From Geothermobacter sp964501815 (GTDB lineage: Bacteria > Desulfobacterota > Desulfuromonadia > Desulfuromonadales > Geothermobacteraceae): a stretch of DNA of 6,491 bases. Numbering within the stretch: the first letter of the stretch is position 1; every line of letters starts with the position of its first letter. The notes below the pieces were generated by a model. It was given only the letters and a program-made list of their open reading frames with translations, did no database searches and was not told the DNA's origin. Below, in pieces: positions 1 through 6,240 of this stretch. The stretch covers positions 1 through 6,491 of the forward strand of contig CAZCUR010000109.1 of NCBI GenBank assembly GCA_964501815.1, in the 5' to 3' direction. The translations under genes were made by a program, and so were the position numbers.

Positions 1-2
1 AG

Positions 3-890
3 GCGGGCATGGCGGTCACCCTCTGTCTGGAGGACGAGATCGACATCAGCCGCGGGGATTTGCTGGTACCGGCGGAGCAGCCGGCGCACCTGTCCGACCG
101 GCTGGAAGCCAAGCTGGTCTGGCTGCACGAAAAGCCGCTGCGCCTGGGCGCCGAGTACCTGCTCAAATCAGGCAGCAACGTGTTGCCGGCGCGAGTGACC
201 GAACTGCCCTTCCGTGTCAACGTCAACAGCCTCGACCGTGAAGAAGGCGGCGGCCTGCGGCTCAACGAAGTCGGAGTCGGCCGCATCAGCCTTGCCGCCC
301 CCCTGGCCTTCGACTCCTATCGGGAAAACCGCGCCACCGGCAGCTTCATCCTCATCGACCGGCTGACCAACGCCACCGTCGGCGCCGGCATGATCCACCA
401 GCCGCTGCGCAGCGGCGCCGCCGACAGCCTGCAACCGCCGACGGCTGAAGACCGGAGCCGCCTGCTCGGGCAGCCCCCCCTGCTGCTGCTGATTCCGCAA
501 CGCGATGAAAAAGATGGACAGTTGGCCGATCTTGTCGAAGCCTTGCTGCTGCAGCAGGGACGGCATACCGCCCGGCTTGATGCCGGCCGCCTGCTTACCG
601 GCCTTCCCGATTTCAGGGAGGAAGAGCAAACGCGTTTGTTTGCAGCGGCGGCGCAACCGCTGTTGGCTGCCGGGCTCTGGCTGGTTTTGACTCTGCCGGA
701 AAAACGCGCCAGCGACCTGGCCTCATCGCACGATCTGCGGCAGGCAGGCTCCACTGTGCTGGTCGACGACGACCGGCTGCAGCTGCACTACAACAACCAG
801 ACCATCATCGGCCAGCTGACAACAACGGCCACCGCTGAACGCGCGGCCGAAATCGTCAACACCCTGCGCAGTCAACTCGCCATGGTTTGA
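3..890 (+). CDS. cysN: Sulfate adenylyltransferase subunit 1 (CysN), 3' part, with degenerate CysC-like C-terminal domain
   Basis: CysN is the GTPase subunit of ATP sulfurylase, which with CysD turns sulfate and ATP into adenylylsulfate (APS) in the cytoplasm. The frame is open to the left edge (Ala-Gly precede the first Met), so this is an internal fragment: the GTP-binding domain lies outside the window and the Met at base 9 is not the start. What is visible is the EF-Tu-like beta-barrel part, with the family signature LEDEIDISRGDLL (about residues 7-19 counted from base 9) and a later stretch ending near VGAGMIHQ (residues 124-131). Classical CysN ends about there. This protein runs on for roughly 140 residues that align by eye with the APS kinase half of CysN-CysC fusions (NodQ type): a GQPP lead-in, a beta strand, then LDAGRLLTGL where kinases have LDGDNVRHGL, then LLAAGLWLVLTLP where they have LLADAGLIVLVAFISP. 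The P-loop slot (residues 161-170) reads LIPQRDEKDG, with no GxxGxGKS/T, so phosphotransfer looks lost. Cluster context (sulfite reductase and cysK downstream) supports assimilation. CysN identity is firm; the pseudo-kinase reading is by eye. Confidence 0.93.
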   Translation, partial: AGMAVTLCLEDEIDISRGDLLVPAEQPAHLSDRLEAKLVWLHEKPLRLGAEYLLKSGSNVLPARVTELPFRVNVNSLDREEGGGLRLNEVGVGRISLAAPLAFDSYRENRATGSFILIDRLTNATVGAGMIHQPLRSGAADSLQPPTAEDRSRLLGQPPLLLLIPQRDEKDGQLADLVEALLLQQGRHTARLDAGRLLTGLPDFREEEQTRLFAAAAQPLLAAGLWLVLTLPEKRASDLASSHDLRQAGSTVLVDDDRLQLHYNNQTIIGQLTTTATAERAAEIVNTLRSQLAMV

Positions 891-914
891 CTGGCCTTCC
901 GGGTCTGCTATGCT
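887..914 (+). promoter_or_regulatory. Possible sigma-70 promoter for the sulfite reductase gene
   Basis: TTGACT (887-892, five of six to the -35 consensus) and TATGCT (909-914, four of six to the -10) are 16 bases apart. The -35 box overlaps the cysN stop codon. It could give the sulfite reductase-cysK pair expression separate from cysN, but read-through from cysN is equally possible. Seen as sequence matches only. Confidence 0.35.
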
Positions 915-957
915 GGGCCGTTTTCATCCGGCAGGATGAATCTCATCACAGCAGACC
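902..957 (+). repeat. Two nearly concentric inverted repeats in the cysN-sulfite reductase gap
   Basis: Outer arms GGTCTGC (902-908) and GCAGACC (951-957) are perfect complements. Inside them TTCATCC (923-929) and GGATGAA (934-940) are also perfect, around a GGCA loop. The centres differ by about two bases. The outer right arm ends directly before the likely Shine-Dalgarno (GAGGAC, 958-963) of the next gene. The structure could be an mRNA hairpin affecting translation or an operator; which one is unknown. Confidence 0.45.
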
Positions 958-970
958 GAGGACAGAACAA

Positions 971-2308
971 ATGAAGAACATCGATCCACACACACTCCGC
1001 CTGGACGGCATTTACCAGCAAAAGGGAGAAGACCGCTGGATGCAGCGTATCAAGCTGCCGGCCGGCGTCCTGTCCAGCCGGCAGGCAACCTCCATCGCCG
1101 ATTTGGCGGACCGGTTCGCCGGCGGCCGGCTGCACCTGACCACCCGCGGCAGCATCGAACTGCACGATCTGCGTGGCCACGACCTTGCGGAACTGAATCG
1201 CCAACTGGTTGCCGTAGGCCTGACCGGACGGGGCGCCTGCGGCGGGGCGGTACGCGGCATTTCCTGCTCCGCCAGTTTCGGTCCCCGGTTCCCTGCCTGC
1301 CAGAGCCTGGCGCGCCGGCTGCACCGCCACTTCACCGGCAATCCCTGGTTCGAGGGACTGCCCAAGAAGTTCAAAATCGGTATCGAAGGGAGTACCGAGA
1401 ACCGACGCCACCTGATCCAGGATATCGGGCTGGTCTTTGCCGGAGAGCGCGAGGCCGAACCCCTTTGGGATGTCTGGTGCGGCGGCGGCCTCGGGCGCGA
1501 ACCGAAACCGGCCCTGCTGCTGGCCGAACGCGTGCCCGAACGGCGCCTGATCCCCCTGATCGAAGGCGTCCTCGTGGTCTACCGCAACGGTGCCAAAAAA
1601 GGGAAACGTCTGAAGCATCTGATCACTGAAATCGGCGAGGCGGAATTCCGCGACCGGCTGCGCGCCGCGACGCCTGAACCCTTCGATACCCTGGTCCGCT
1701 CCGGTCTTGGTGAGCTGCTTTCCCCCGCAACCGATGAAGAGCCGGTGCTGGTGCCGGTCTTTGCCGGAGAACTGCGGGCTGACCAGCTGCGCCGGATGGC
1801 CCGGCTGGCCGATGAGTATGCCGGGGGCTGCCTGGCGGTGACCGGCAACCAGGACATCGCCTTTGCGCCCACAAGCGAAAAGAACCGCGCCGCCCTGCAG
1901 CAGCGGCTGAACCTGGCCGGGCCGGGGGACAGCCTGTGCCATCCGGCACCCACCTTCCGCATCTGCCCGGGCAGTCACGAGTGCCGCATGGGACTGGCGC
2001 CGACCCGTGACATCGCGGCGGGCATTCTTGAAAACCTGCCGGCCGCAGCCTCCGGCCTGAGCCTGGCGATATCCGGCTGCCCCAACAGCTGTTCCCAGCC
2101 GCAGCTGGCCGATATCGGCATTGTCACCCGCTCCCTGAAAAAAGGTCCGAACGGGATGGCAGAACCGCGCTTCGACCTGTTGCTGGGCGAAAACACAGGG
2201 CTGGGGCACCCATTGGCGCAAAATATCGGCATCGAGGACTTGCAAAATCGCATCATTGATGTCTTAATTACACTGGTGAACTCAGAAAAAACCAAAGCCG
2301 CAAGCTGA
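971..2308 (+). CDS. Siroheme/4Fe-4S sulfite (nitrite) reductase, assimilatory type
   Basis: This haemoprotein most likely reduces sulfite to sulfide with six electrons in the cytoplasm. The 445-residue product has two ferredoxin-like half-domains and the coupled-cluster signature C332-X5-C338 ... C370-X3-C374 (CPGSHEC and GCPNSC), which ligates the 4Fe-4S cluster bridged to siroheme. The siroheme- and anion-binding basic residues are also in place: R59 in TTRG, R95 in AVRG, and K133/K135 in PKKFKIG. ATG 971 is chosen because GAGGAC lies 8-13 bases upstream and the family N-terminus fits; the frame extends back to a TTG at 887, but that stretch holds the hairpin repeats and would overlap cysN. 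Its position between cysN and cysK argues for sulfite rather than nitrite, although the family cannot be split by these motifs alone. The protein is over 100 residues shorter than E. coli CysI or M. tuberculosis NirA-type enzymes. No CysJ-like flavoprotein is visible, so the donor may be ferredoxin (inference). Confidence 0.9.
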   Translation: MKNIDPHTLRLDGIYQQKGEDRWMQRIKLPAGVLSSRQATSIADLADRFAGGRLHLTTRGSIELHDLRGHDLAELNRQLVAVGLTGRGACGGAVRGISCSASFGPRFPACQSLARRLHRHFTGNPWFEGLPKKFKIGIEGSTENRRHLIQDIGLVFAGEREAEPLWDVWCGGGLGREPKPALLLAERVPERRLIPLIEGVLVVYRNGAKKGKRLKHLITEIGEAEFRDRLRAATPEPFDTLVRSGLGELLSPATDEEPVLVPVFAGELRADQLRRMARLADEYAGGCLAVTGNQDIAFAPTSEKNRAALQQRLNLAGPGDSLCHPAPTFRICPGSHECRMGLAPTRDIAAGILENLPAAASGLSLAISGCPNSCSQPQLADIGIVTRSLKKGPNGMAEPRFDLLLGENTGLGHPLAQNIGIEDLQNRIIDVLITLVNSEKTKAAS

Positions 2309-2351
2309 TTTTTCTACAGCAAACAGCTCAACTTTAGCGAGGAGCAAAGCC

Positions 2352-3305
<954 letters not shown>

Positions 3306-3350
3306 TGCTCGGCCAAGGGCAAAGGACAAGGGAAAAACGACACAAATTTA

Positions 3351-3379
3351 TTGACAATCAAATTTTATTTCTTTAGCTT
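3351..3379 (+). promoter_or_regulatory. Possible promoter for the riboswitch-metI transcript
   Basis: A perfect -35 hexamer TTGACA (3351-3356) is followed after 17 bases by TAGCTT (3374-3379), a weak -10. The surroundings (about 3341-3395) are strikingly AT-rich in an otherwise GC-rich window, which suits a promoter. TAAGAT (3386-3391) is an alternative -10 but has no good -35. Transcripts from here would begin with the structured segment and then the SAM riboswitch. Confidence 0.4.
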
Positions 3380-3393
3380 TTTACTTAAGATTT

Positions 3394-3548
3394 AAGCTGA
3401 ATCAGACTGAAGCCTGTATTCAGCTTCGGGAAGCGAGGTATTTTTCGTCAAATCAAGGAAACCAAGGCCCGACAAGCGAGGCGTGGTGAACACCACGTCG
3501 AGCGCCGGCGGGTCGCAGGTTGACGCCGAGTTGACGGAAAAGACCCGC
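3394..3548 (+). other. Unassigned structured non-coding segment upstream of the SAM riboswitch
   Basis: I do not recognise this segment. Hairpin 1 has perfect 9-base arms AAGCTGAAT (3394-3402) and ATTCAGCTT (3418-3426), extendable by CAG/CTG past one bulged base. A long-range helix pairs TTTTTCGTCAA (3441-3451) with TTGACGGAAAA (3531-3541): eleven consecutive pairs, one of them G-U. Inside it is hairpin 2, CGTGGTGAACACCACG (3482-3497). GCGGGTC (3508-3514), inside the long loop, matches GACCCGC (3542-3548), directly after the helix; this would be pseudoknot-like or an alternative pairing. Repeats AAGCGAGG (3431-3438, 3474-3481) and GTTGACG (3519-3525, 3530-3536) are also present. There is no convincing reading frame. 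It could be a leader RNA domain, a small RNA, or a dispersed palindromic element. The pairings are seen; the function is unknown. Confidence 0.45.
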
Positions 3549-3564
3549 GCCCTGGCAAAACATA

Positions 3565-3666
3565 CTCATCAAGAGTGGTGGAGGGACAGGCCCTGCGAAG
3601 CCACGGCAACCGCCGCATCAAGCGGAAAGGTGCCAATTCCTGCCCCGGCAAACGGGGGAAGATGAG
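3565..3666 (+). promoter_or_regulatory. SAM-I (S-box) riboswitch aptamer
   Basis: The segment carries the conserved S-box landmarks in order. P1 5' strand is CTCATC (3565-3570), followed by AAGAG, GGTGGAGGGAC, GGCCC, GAAGCC and GGCAACC. P3 is CCGC/GCGG (3613-3616 with 3622-3625). Next come AAGGTGCCAATTCC, P4 CCCCG/CGGGG (3643-3647 with 3653-3657), and P1 3' strand GATGAG (3661-3666). In this family S-adenosylmethionine binding stabilises P1 and turns the downstream gene off. Here the controlled gene is the methionine-synthesis enzyme at 3879. The mechanism is transcriptional: GATGAGA (3661-3667) can instead pair with TCTCATC (3713-3719), which lies in the 5' arm and loop of the terminator, so P1 and the antiterminator exclude each other. 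Confidence 0.96.
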
Positions 3667-3706
3667 ATCGGACCGATAACCGCCTAGTCTGTACGGTGAC
3701 TCCCGG

Positions 3707-3736
3707 GCCCCTTCTCATCACGAGAAGGGGCTTTTT
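3707..3736 (+). terminator. Riboswitch-controlled intrinsic terminator
   Basis: GCCCCTTCTC (3707-3716) and GAGAAGGGGC (3722-3731) form a perfect 10-bp stem around a five-base loop, followed at once by TTTTT (3732-3736). It sits 40 bases after the aptamer and before the metI start, as expected for a SAM OFF switch. Confidence 0.95.
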
Positions 3737-3748
3737 CATTGCGCCCTC

Positions 3749-3838
3749 GCCGCCAAGACGCCAGGGCGCCAGGAAAATCTTTATCAAGAATCTCCCGGGA
3801 TGTTTTTGTCCTCCTTGGCGTCTTGGCGACTTGGCGGC
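3749..3838 (+). repeat. Inverted pair of three-unit 8-mer repeats in the metI leader
   Basis: The left arm holds three tandem octamers, CGCCAAGA, CGCCAGGG and CGCCAGGA (3751-3774). The right arm holds their rough complements, CTTGGCGT, CTTGGCGA and CTTGGCGG (3814-3837). With GC and C extensions the arms span 3749-3774 and 3812-3838, separated by 37 bases that include the palindrome CCCGGG. A transcript past the terminator would fold this into a long imperfect hairpin about 30 bases ahead of the metI Shine-Dalgarno. Short CTTGGCG-rich repeats of this look are, from memory, dispersed in many GC-rich environmental genomes; I cannot confirm copy number here. Confidence 0.7.
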
Positions 3839-3878
3839 AATTCAGACCCTGGTTCTCAGGTTAACAGATGGAGGCGAC

Positions 3879-5027
3879 ATGGCAGACAAACTGAGCAGAA
3901 ACAGCCGCCTGGTGCAGGCCGGCACCGGCCGGGACGAACAGACCGGGGCGATCAGCTTTCCCATCTACCCAAGTGCCACCTACCGCCATCCGGGCGTGGG
4001 CCAGAGCACCGGATTTGACTACACCCGTTCCGGCAATCCGACCCGGCAGGTCCTGGAAGAGACCCTGGCCGATCTGGAGGGTGGGGCGCGCGGGCTCGCC
4101 TTTGCCTCGGGCATGGCGGCACTGACCACCCTGTTTCTGTTCTTTTCCAGCGGCGACCACCTGATCGTTTCCGAGGATCTGTACGGCGGGACCTACCGGG
4201 TGCTCGACCGTATTTTCCGGCGTTTCGGTTTGACGTGCAGCTACGTCGACACGACCGACACCGCCGCGGTGGCAGCCGCTGTCACTCCGCGAACCCGCGC
4301 CCTGCTGGTAGAAACCCCAGGCAATCCCTTGCTCGGCATCGCCGACCTCGACGCCCTGGGTCGGCTGTGCCGTGACCACGGTCTGCTCTATCTGGTCGAC
4401 AACACCTTCATGACCGGACTGCTGCAGCGCCCCTTCGATTTCGGTGCCGACGTGGTCATCCACTCGGCCACCAAGTACCTGGGCGGCCACTCCGATCTCT
4501 GCGCCGGCGCGTTGGTGGCGCGAGAAGCCGAGCTGGGCGAGGAACTTTACTTTCTGCAGAACTCCACCGGCGGGATTCTGCCGCCCCAGGACAGCTGGCT
4601 GCTACTGCGCTCCCTTAAAACCCTTCCGGTGCGTATGGAGCGCCACTGTGACAACGCCGACACGATCGCCCGCTGGCTCACCACACATCCCGCCGTCACC
4701 CGGGTCTACTACCCCGGACTGGCCGACCACCCGAAGCATGAAATCATGCGACAGCAGGCGGCAGGCTTCGGCGGCATGCTCTCCTTCCGGGTCGACAGTC
4801 CCGAACGAGCCCGGCGCCTGCTGGAACGCCTGCGCCTGATTTCCTTCGCCGAAAGCCTGGGCGGGGTCGAGTCACTCATGACCCTGCCGGCCGTACAGAC
4901 CCACGGCGACATTCCGGAAGAGGAACGGCTGCGCCTGGGCATCGACGAAACCCTGCTGCGTCTGTCTGTCGGACTGGAGTCGGTCGAGGATCTGATCCGC
5001 GACCTGGAACAGGCCCTCGCAGGCTGA
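3879..5027 (+). CDS. metI: Cystathionine gamma-synthase / O-acylhomoserine sulfhydrylase, MetI/MetB type
   Basis: This is a PLP enzyme of the Cys/Met metabolism family that replaces the acyl group of O-acetyl- or O-succinylhomoserine with cysteine (giving cystathionine) or sulfide (giving homocysteine). The 382-residue protein carries the family landmarks: YTR at 48-50 (PLP phosphate contact from the neighbouring subunit), SGM at 78-80, Y102 in DLYGGTYR (ring stacking), D174 in VDNTF, the PLP lysine K199 in SATKYLGGHSD, and R361 in LLRLSVG (carboxylate binding). From memory, STGFDYTRSGNPTRQ and AESLGGVES match B. subtilis MetI better than E. coli MetB; MetI does both reactions. Which acyl donor and sulfur donor are used cannot be read here, and metB is an acceptable alternative name. 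ATG 3879 follows GGAGG (3870-3874); the open frame reaches back to GTG 3696, but that is terminator and leader sequence. Expression is controlled by the SAM riboswitch upstream. Confidence 0.92.
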   Translation: MADKLSRNSRLVQAGTGRDEQTGAISFPIYPSATYRHPGVGQSTGFDYTRSGNPTRQVLEETLADLEGGARGLAFASGMAALTTLFLFFSSGDHLIVSEDLYGGTYRVLDRIFRRFGLTCSYVDTTDTAAVAAAVTPRTRALLVETPGNPLLGIADLDALGRLCRDHGLLYLVDNTFMTGLLQRPFDFGADVVIHSATKYLGGHSDLCAGALVAREAELGEELYFLQNSTGGILPPQDSWLLLRSLKTLPVRMERHCDNADTIARWLTTHPAVTRVYYPGLADHPKHEIMRQQAAGFGGMLSFRVDSPERARRLLERLRLISFAESLGGVESLMTLPAVQTHGDIPEEERLRLGIDETLLRLSVGLESVEDLIRDLEQALAG

Positions 5028-5081
5028 CCGCATCCCACAACACGCAAATCCGCACCCAAAAATGGGACAATATTAAAAAGA

Positions 5082-5109
5082 TTGCCCACAGTCCTGATTT
5101 TTCTTTAAT
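5082..5109 (+). promoter_or_regulatory. Possible promoter for the cytochrome-barrel operon
   Basis: TTGCCC (5082-5087) and TTTAAT (5104-5109, five of six to the -10 consensus) are 16 bases apart, in the only AT-rich patch of the 193-base gap 5028-5220. A 7-base inverted repeat, AATGGGA (5061-5067) and TCCCATT (5124-5130), brackets it and could be an operator. The rest of the gap is GC-rich with a G-run (5145-5154) and shows no clear terminator for metI. Motif matches only. Confidence 0.35.
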
Positions 5110-5220
5110 TTACCGATAGTTTTTCCCATTAAAATTGTTCGTCCGGGAGGGGGGACTCGGCCTGCCACACGCCCCCGCCTTCCGGCCTGCCCTGCTGTCC
5201 TGCCGTCAAGGAGGTGTGCC

Positions 5221-6210
5221 GTGTTGCGCTGGTGGTTTTCCGCCCTGGTTCTCTGCCTGTTGGCCTGCGCCTGTACCGACCTGAAAACATTGAGAAAATC
5301 CGATCCCATTCAGCCGGTGCGCGATTACGAGCGCCTGCTGGTGGGCGATTTCCGCGCCGATTACATCGGCAACGACAACTGCCTGGCCAAATGCCATGCC
5401 CACGACCGCATCGCCCGTGATTTCAAGCATTCGATTCACAGCGAACAGGTTGCCGCCGACACCGGTCTGCCTCTGGTCAACTGCGAATCGTGTCACGGCC
5501 CGGGCAGCGAAGCGGTGAAAAACGCCGAGGCGGCCGGCAAGTGCGACACCAGCCACCTGATCGACCTGAAGTCCCTGCCGCCCCAGGCCCAGGCGCTGGT
5601 CTGCCTCAAGTGCCACAGTGCCGCTTCGACCCCCAACCTGACCTTCTGGAATGCCAGCCTGCATGCCAACAGCGACGTCAGCTGCTTCGACTGTCACAAG
5701 CTGCACCAGGGCCCGGCGCAGAAGGCGAGCCGTCAGGAGGTCAACGATCTCTGTCTCGGCTGCCACAGCCAGATCCGCAGCCGGCTGTATCAGAATTCTC
5801 ACCACCCGATCCGGGAGAACAAGGTGGTCTGCATCGACTGCCACAACCCCCACGGCAGCCGGCAGGAACATCTGCTCAATGGCACCACGGTGCGGGAAAC
5901 CTGCAGCCGCTGTCACATGGACAAGCAGGGGCCCTTCGTCTTTGAACACGCCGATGTCACCGAAACCTGCACCAATTGTCACCGGCCGCACGGCTCTCCC
6001 AACCGGAAACTCCTCAACCAGGCGCAGCCGTTTCTGTGCATGCAGTGTCACCCGGGCCATCTGAGCGAGGACGCCCATTCGGCCCGCGGCGCCCTGTCTT
6101 CCGACAGCATGAAGCAGCTGTTCTACAACCGCTGCACCGACTGCCATTCCGCCATCCACGGGACCGACATCCCCTCGTCCCACGGACGCGGCACGTTCAT
6201 CAGCCGCTGA
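5221..6210 (+). CDS. Lipoprotein decaheme c-type cytochrome, MtrA/DmsE family
   Basis: This is an exported multiheme cytochrome, probably the periplasm-facing electron carrier of an outer-membrane conduit. The 329-residue protein has ten haem sites. The first is CX3CH (C54-LAK-C58-H59). Nine are CX2CH, with first cysteines at 88, 128, 155, 178, 204, 228, 250, 273 and 305. The motif CESCHGPGS after site 2 and the closing CTDCHSAIHG with a final Phe-x-x-Arg-like tail match MtrA/DmsE proteins, as does the length (MtrA is about 330). The N-terminus is a short hydrophobic signal ending in the lipobox LLAC, with C16 the likely lipidated residue; Shewanella MtrA by contrast has an ordinary signal peptide. 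GTG 5221 is taken as start because AAGGAGGT lies at 5208-5215. A gene for an outer-membrane barrel follows after 30 bases, supporting a porin-cytochrome partnership. Direction of electron flow and terminal acceptor are not readable. Confidence 0.93.
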   Translation: MLRWWFSALVLCLLACACTDLKTLRKSDPIQPVRDYERLLVGDFRADYIGNDNCLAKCHAHDRIARDFKHSIHSEQVAADTGLPLVNCESCHGPGSEAVKNAEAAGKCDTSHLIDLKSLPPQAQALVCLKCHSAASTPNLTFWNASLHANSDVSCFDCHKLHQGPAQKASRQEVNDLCLGCHSQIRSRLYQNSHHPIRENKVVCIDCHNPHGSRQEHLLNGTTVRETCSRCHMDKQGPFVFEHADVTETCTNCHRPHGSPNRKLLNQAQPFLCMQCHPGHLSEDAHSARGALSSDSMKQLFYNRCTDCHSAIHGTDIPSSHGRGTFISR

Positions 6211-6240
6211 GTCGCGGCCTGCCATCACAGGAGGAGACCG

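Noticed and set aside
887..970. 28-residue N-terminal extension of the sulfite reductase from TTG 887
   Set aside because: It overlaps the cysN stop and the inverted repeats; ATG 971 has a suitable ribosome site.
908..2245. Long open frame (445 codons) on the minus strand
   Set aside because: It is a mirror of the sulfite reductase gene in GC-rich DNA; the translation is low-complexity Gly/Ala/Gln-rich with no recognisable domain, and the + strand protein has full catalytic motifs.
3315..3336. Purine-rich AAGGGC/AAAGGAC/AAGGGA stutter after cysK
   Set aside because: Too short and irregular to call a tandem repeat.
3394..3426. Hairpin considered as the terminator of the cysK transcript
   Set aside because: No T-run follows on the + strand (the next T5 is 14 bases on), so it does not qualify as an intrinsic terminator.
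3483..3665. 60-codon frame starting at GTG across the leader and SAM aptamer
   Set aside because: It has no Shine-Dalgarno and runs through the conserved riboswitch core, so it is not a likely leader peptide.
3751..3837. 8-mer repeats considered as a CRISPR-like array
   Set aside because: Units are contiguous octamers in opposite orientations without spacers, and no cas gene is present.
3696..3878. 61-residue N-terminal extension of the metI frame
   Set aside because: It would be encoded by the terminator hairpin and the 8-mer repeat block; ATG 3879 has a GGAGG site and matches family N-termini.
5145..5154. G-run considered as a G-quadruplex
   Set aside because: There are not four separated G-tracts in reach; a simple pairing with the C-run at 5172-5176 is as likely.
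5542..5556. CDTSH in the cytochrome (residues 108-112), one base from a CX2CH haem site
   Set aside because: It falls in the spacer after CESCHGPGS, where relatives have a non-haem Asp/Ser stretch, and ten sites already satisfy the family; probably coincidence rather than a lost eleventh haem.
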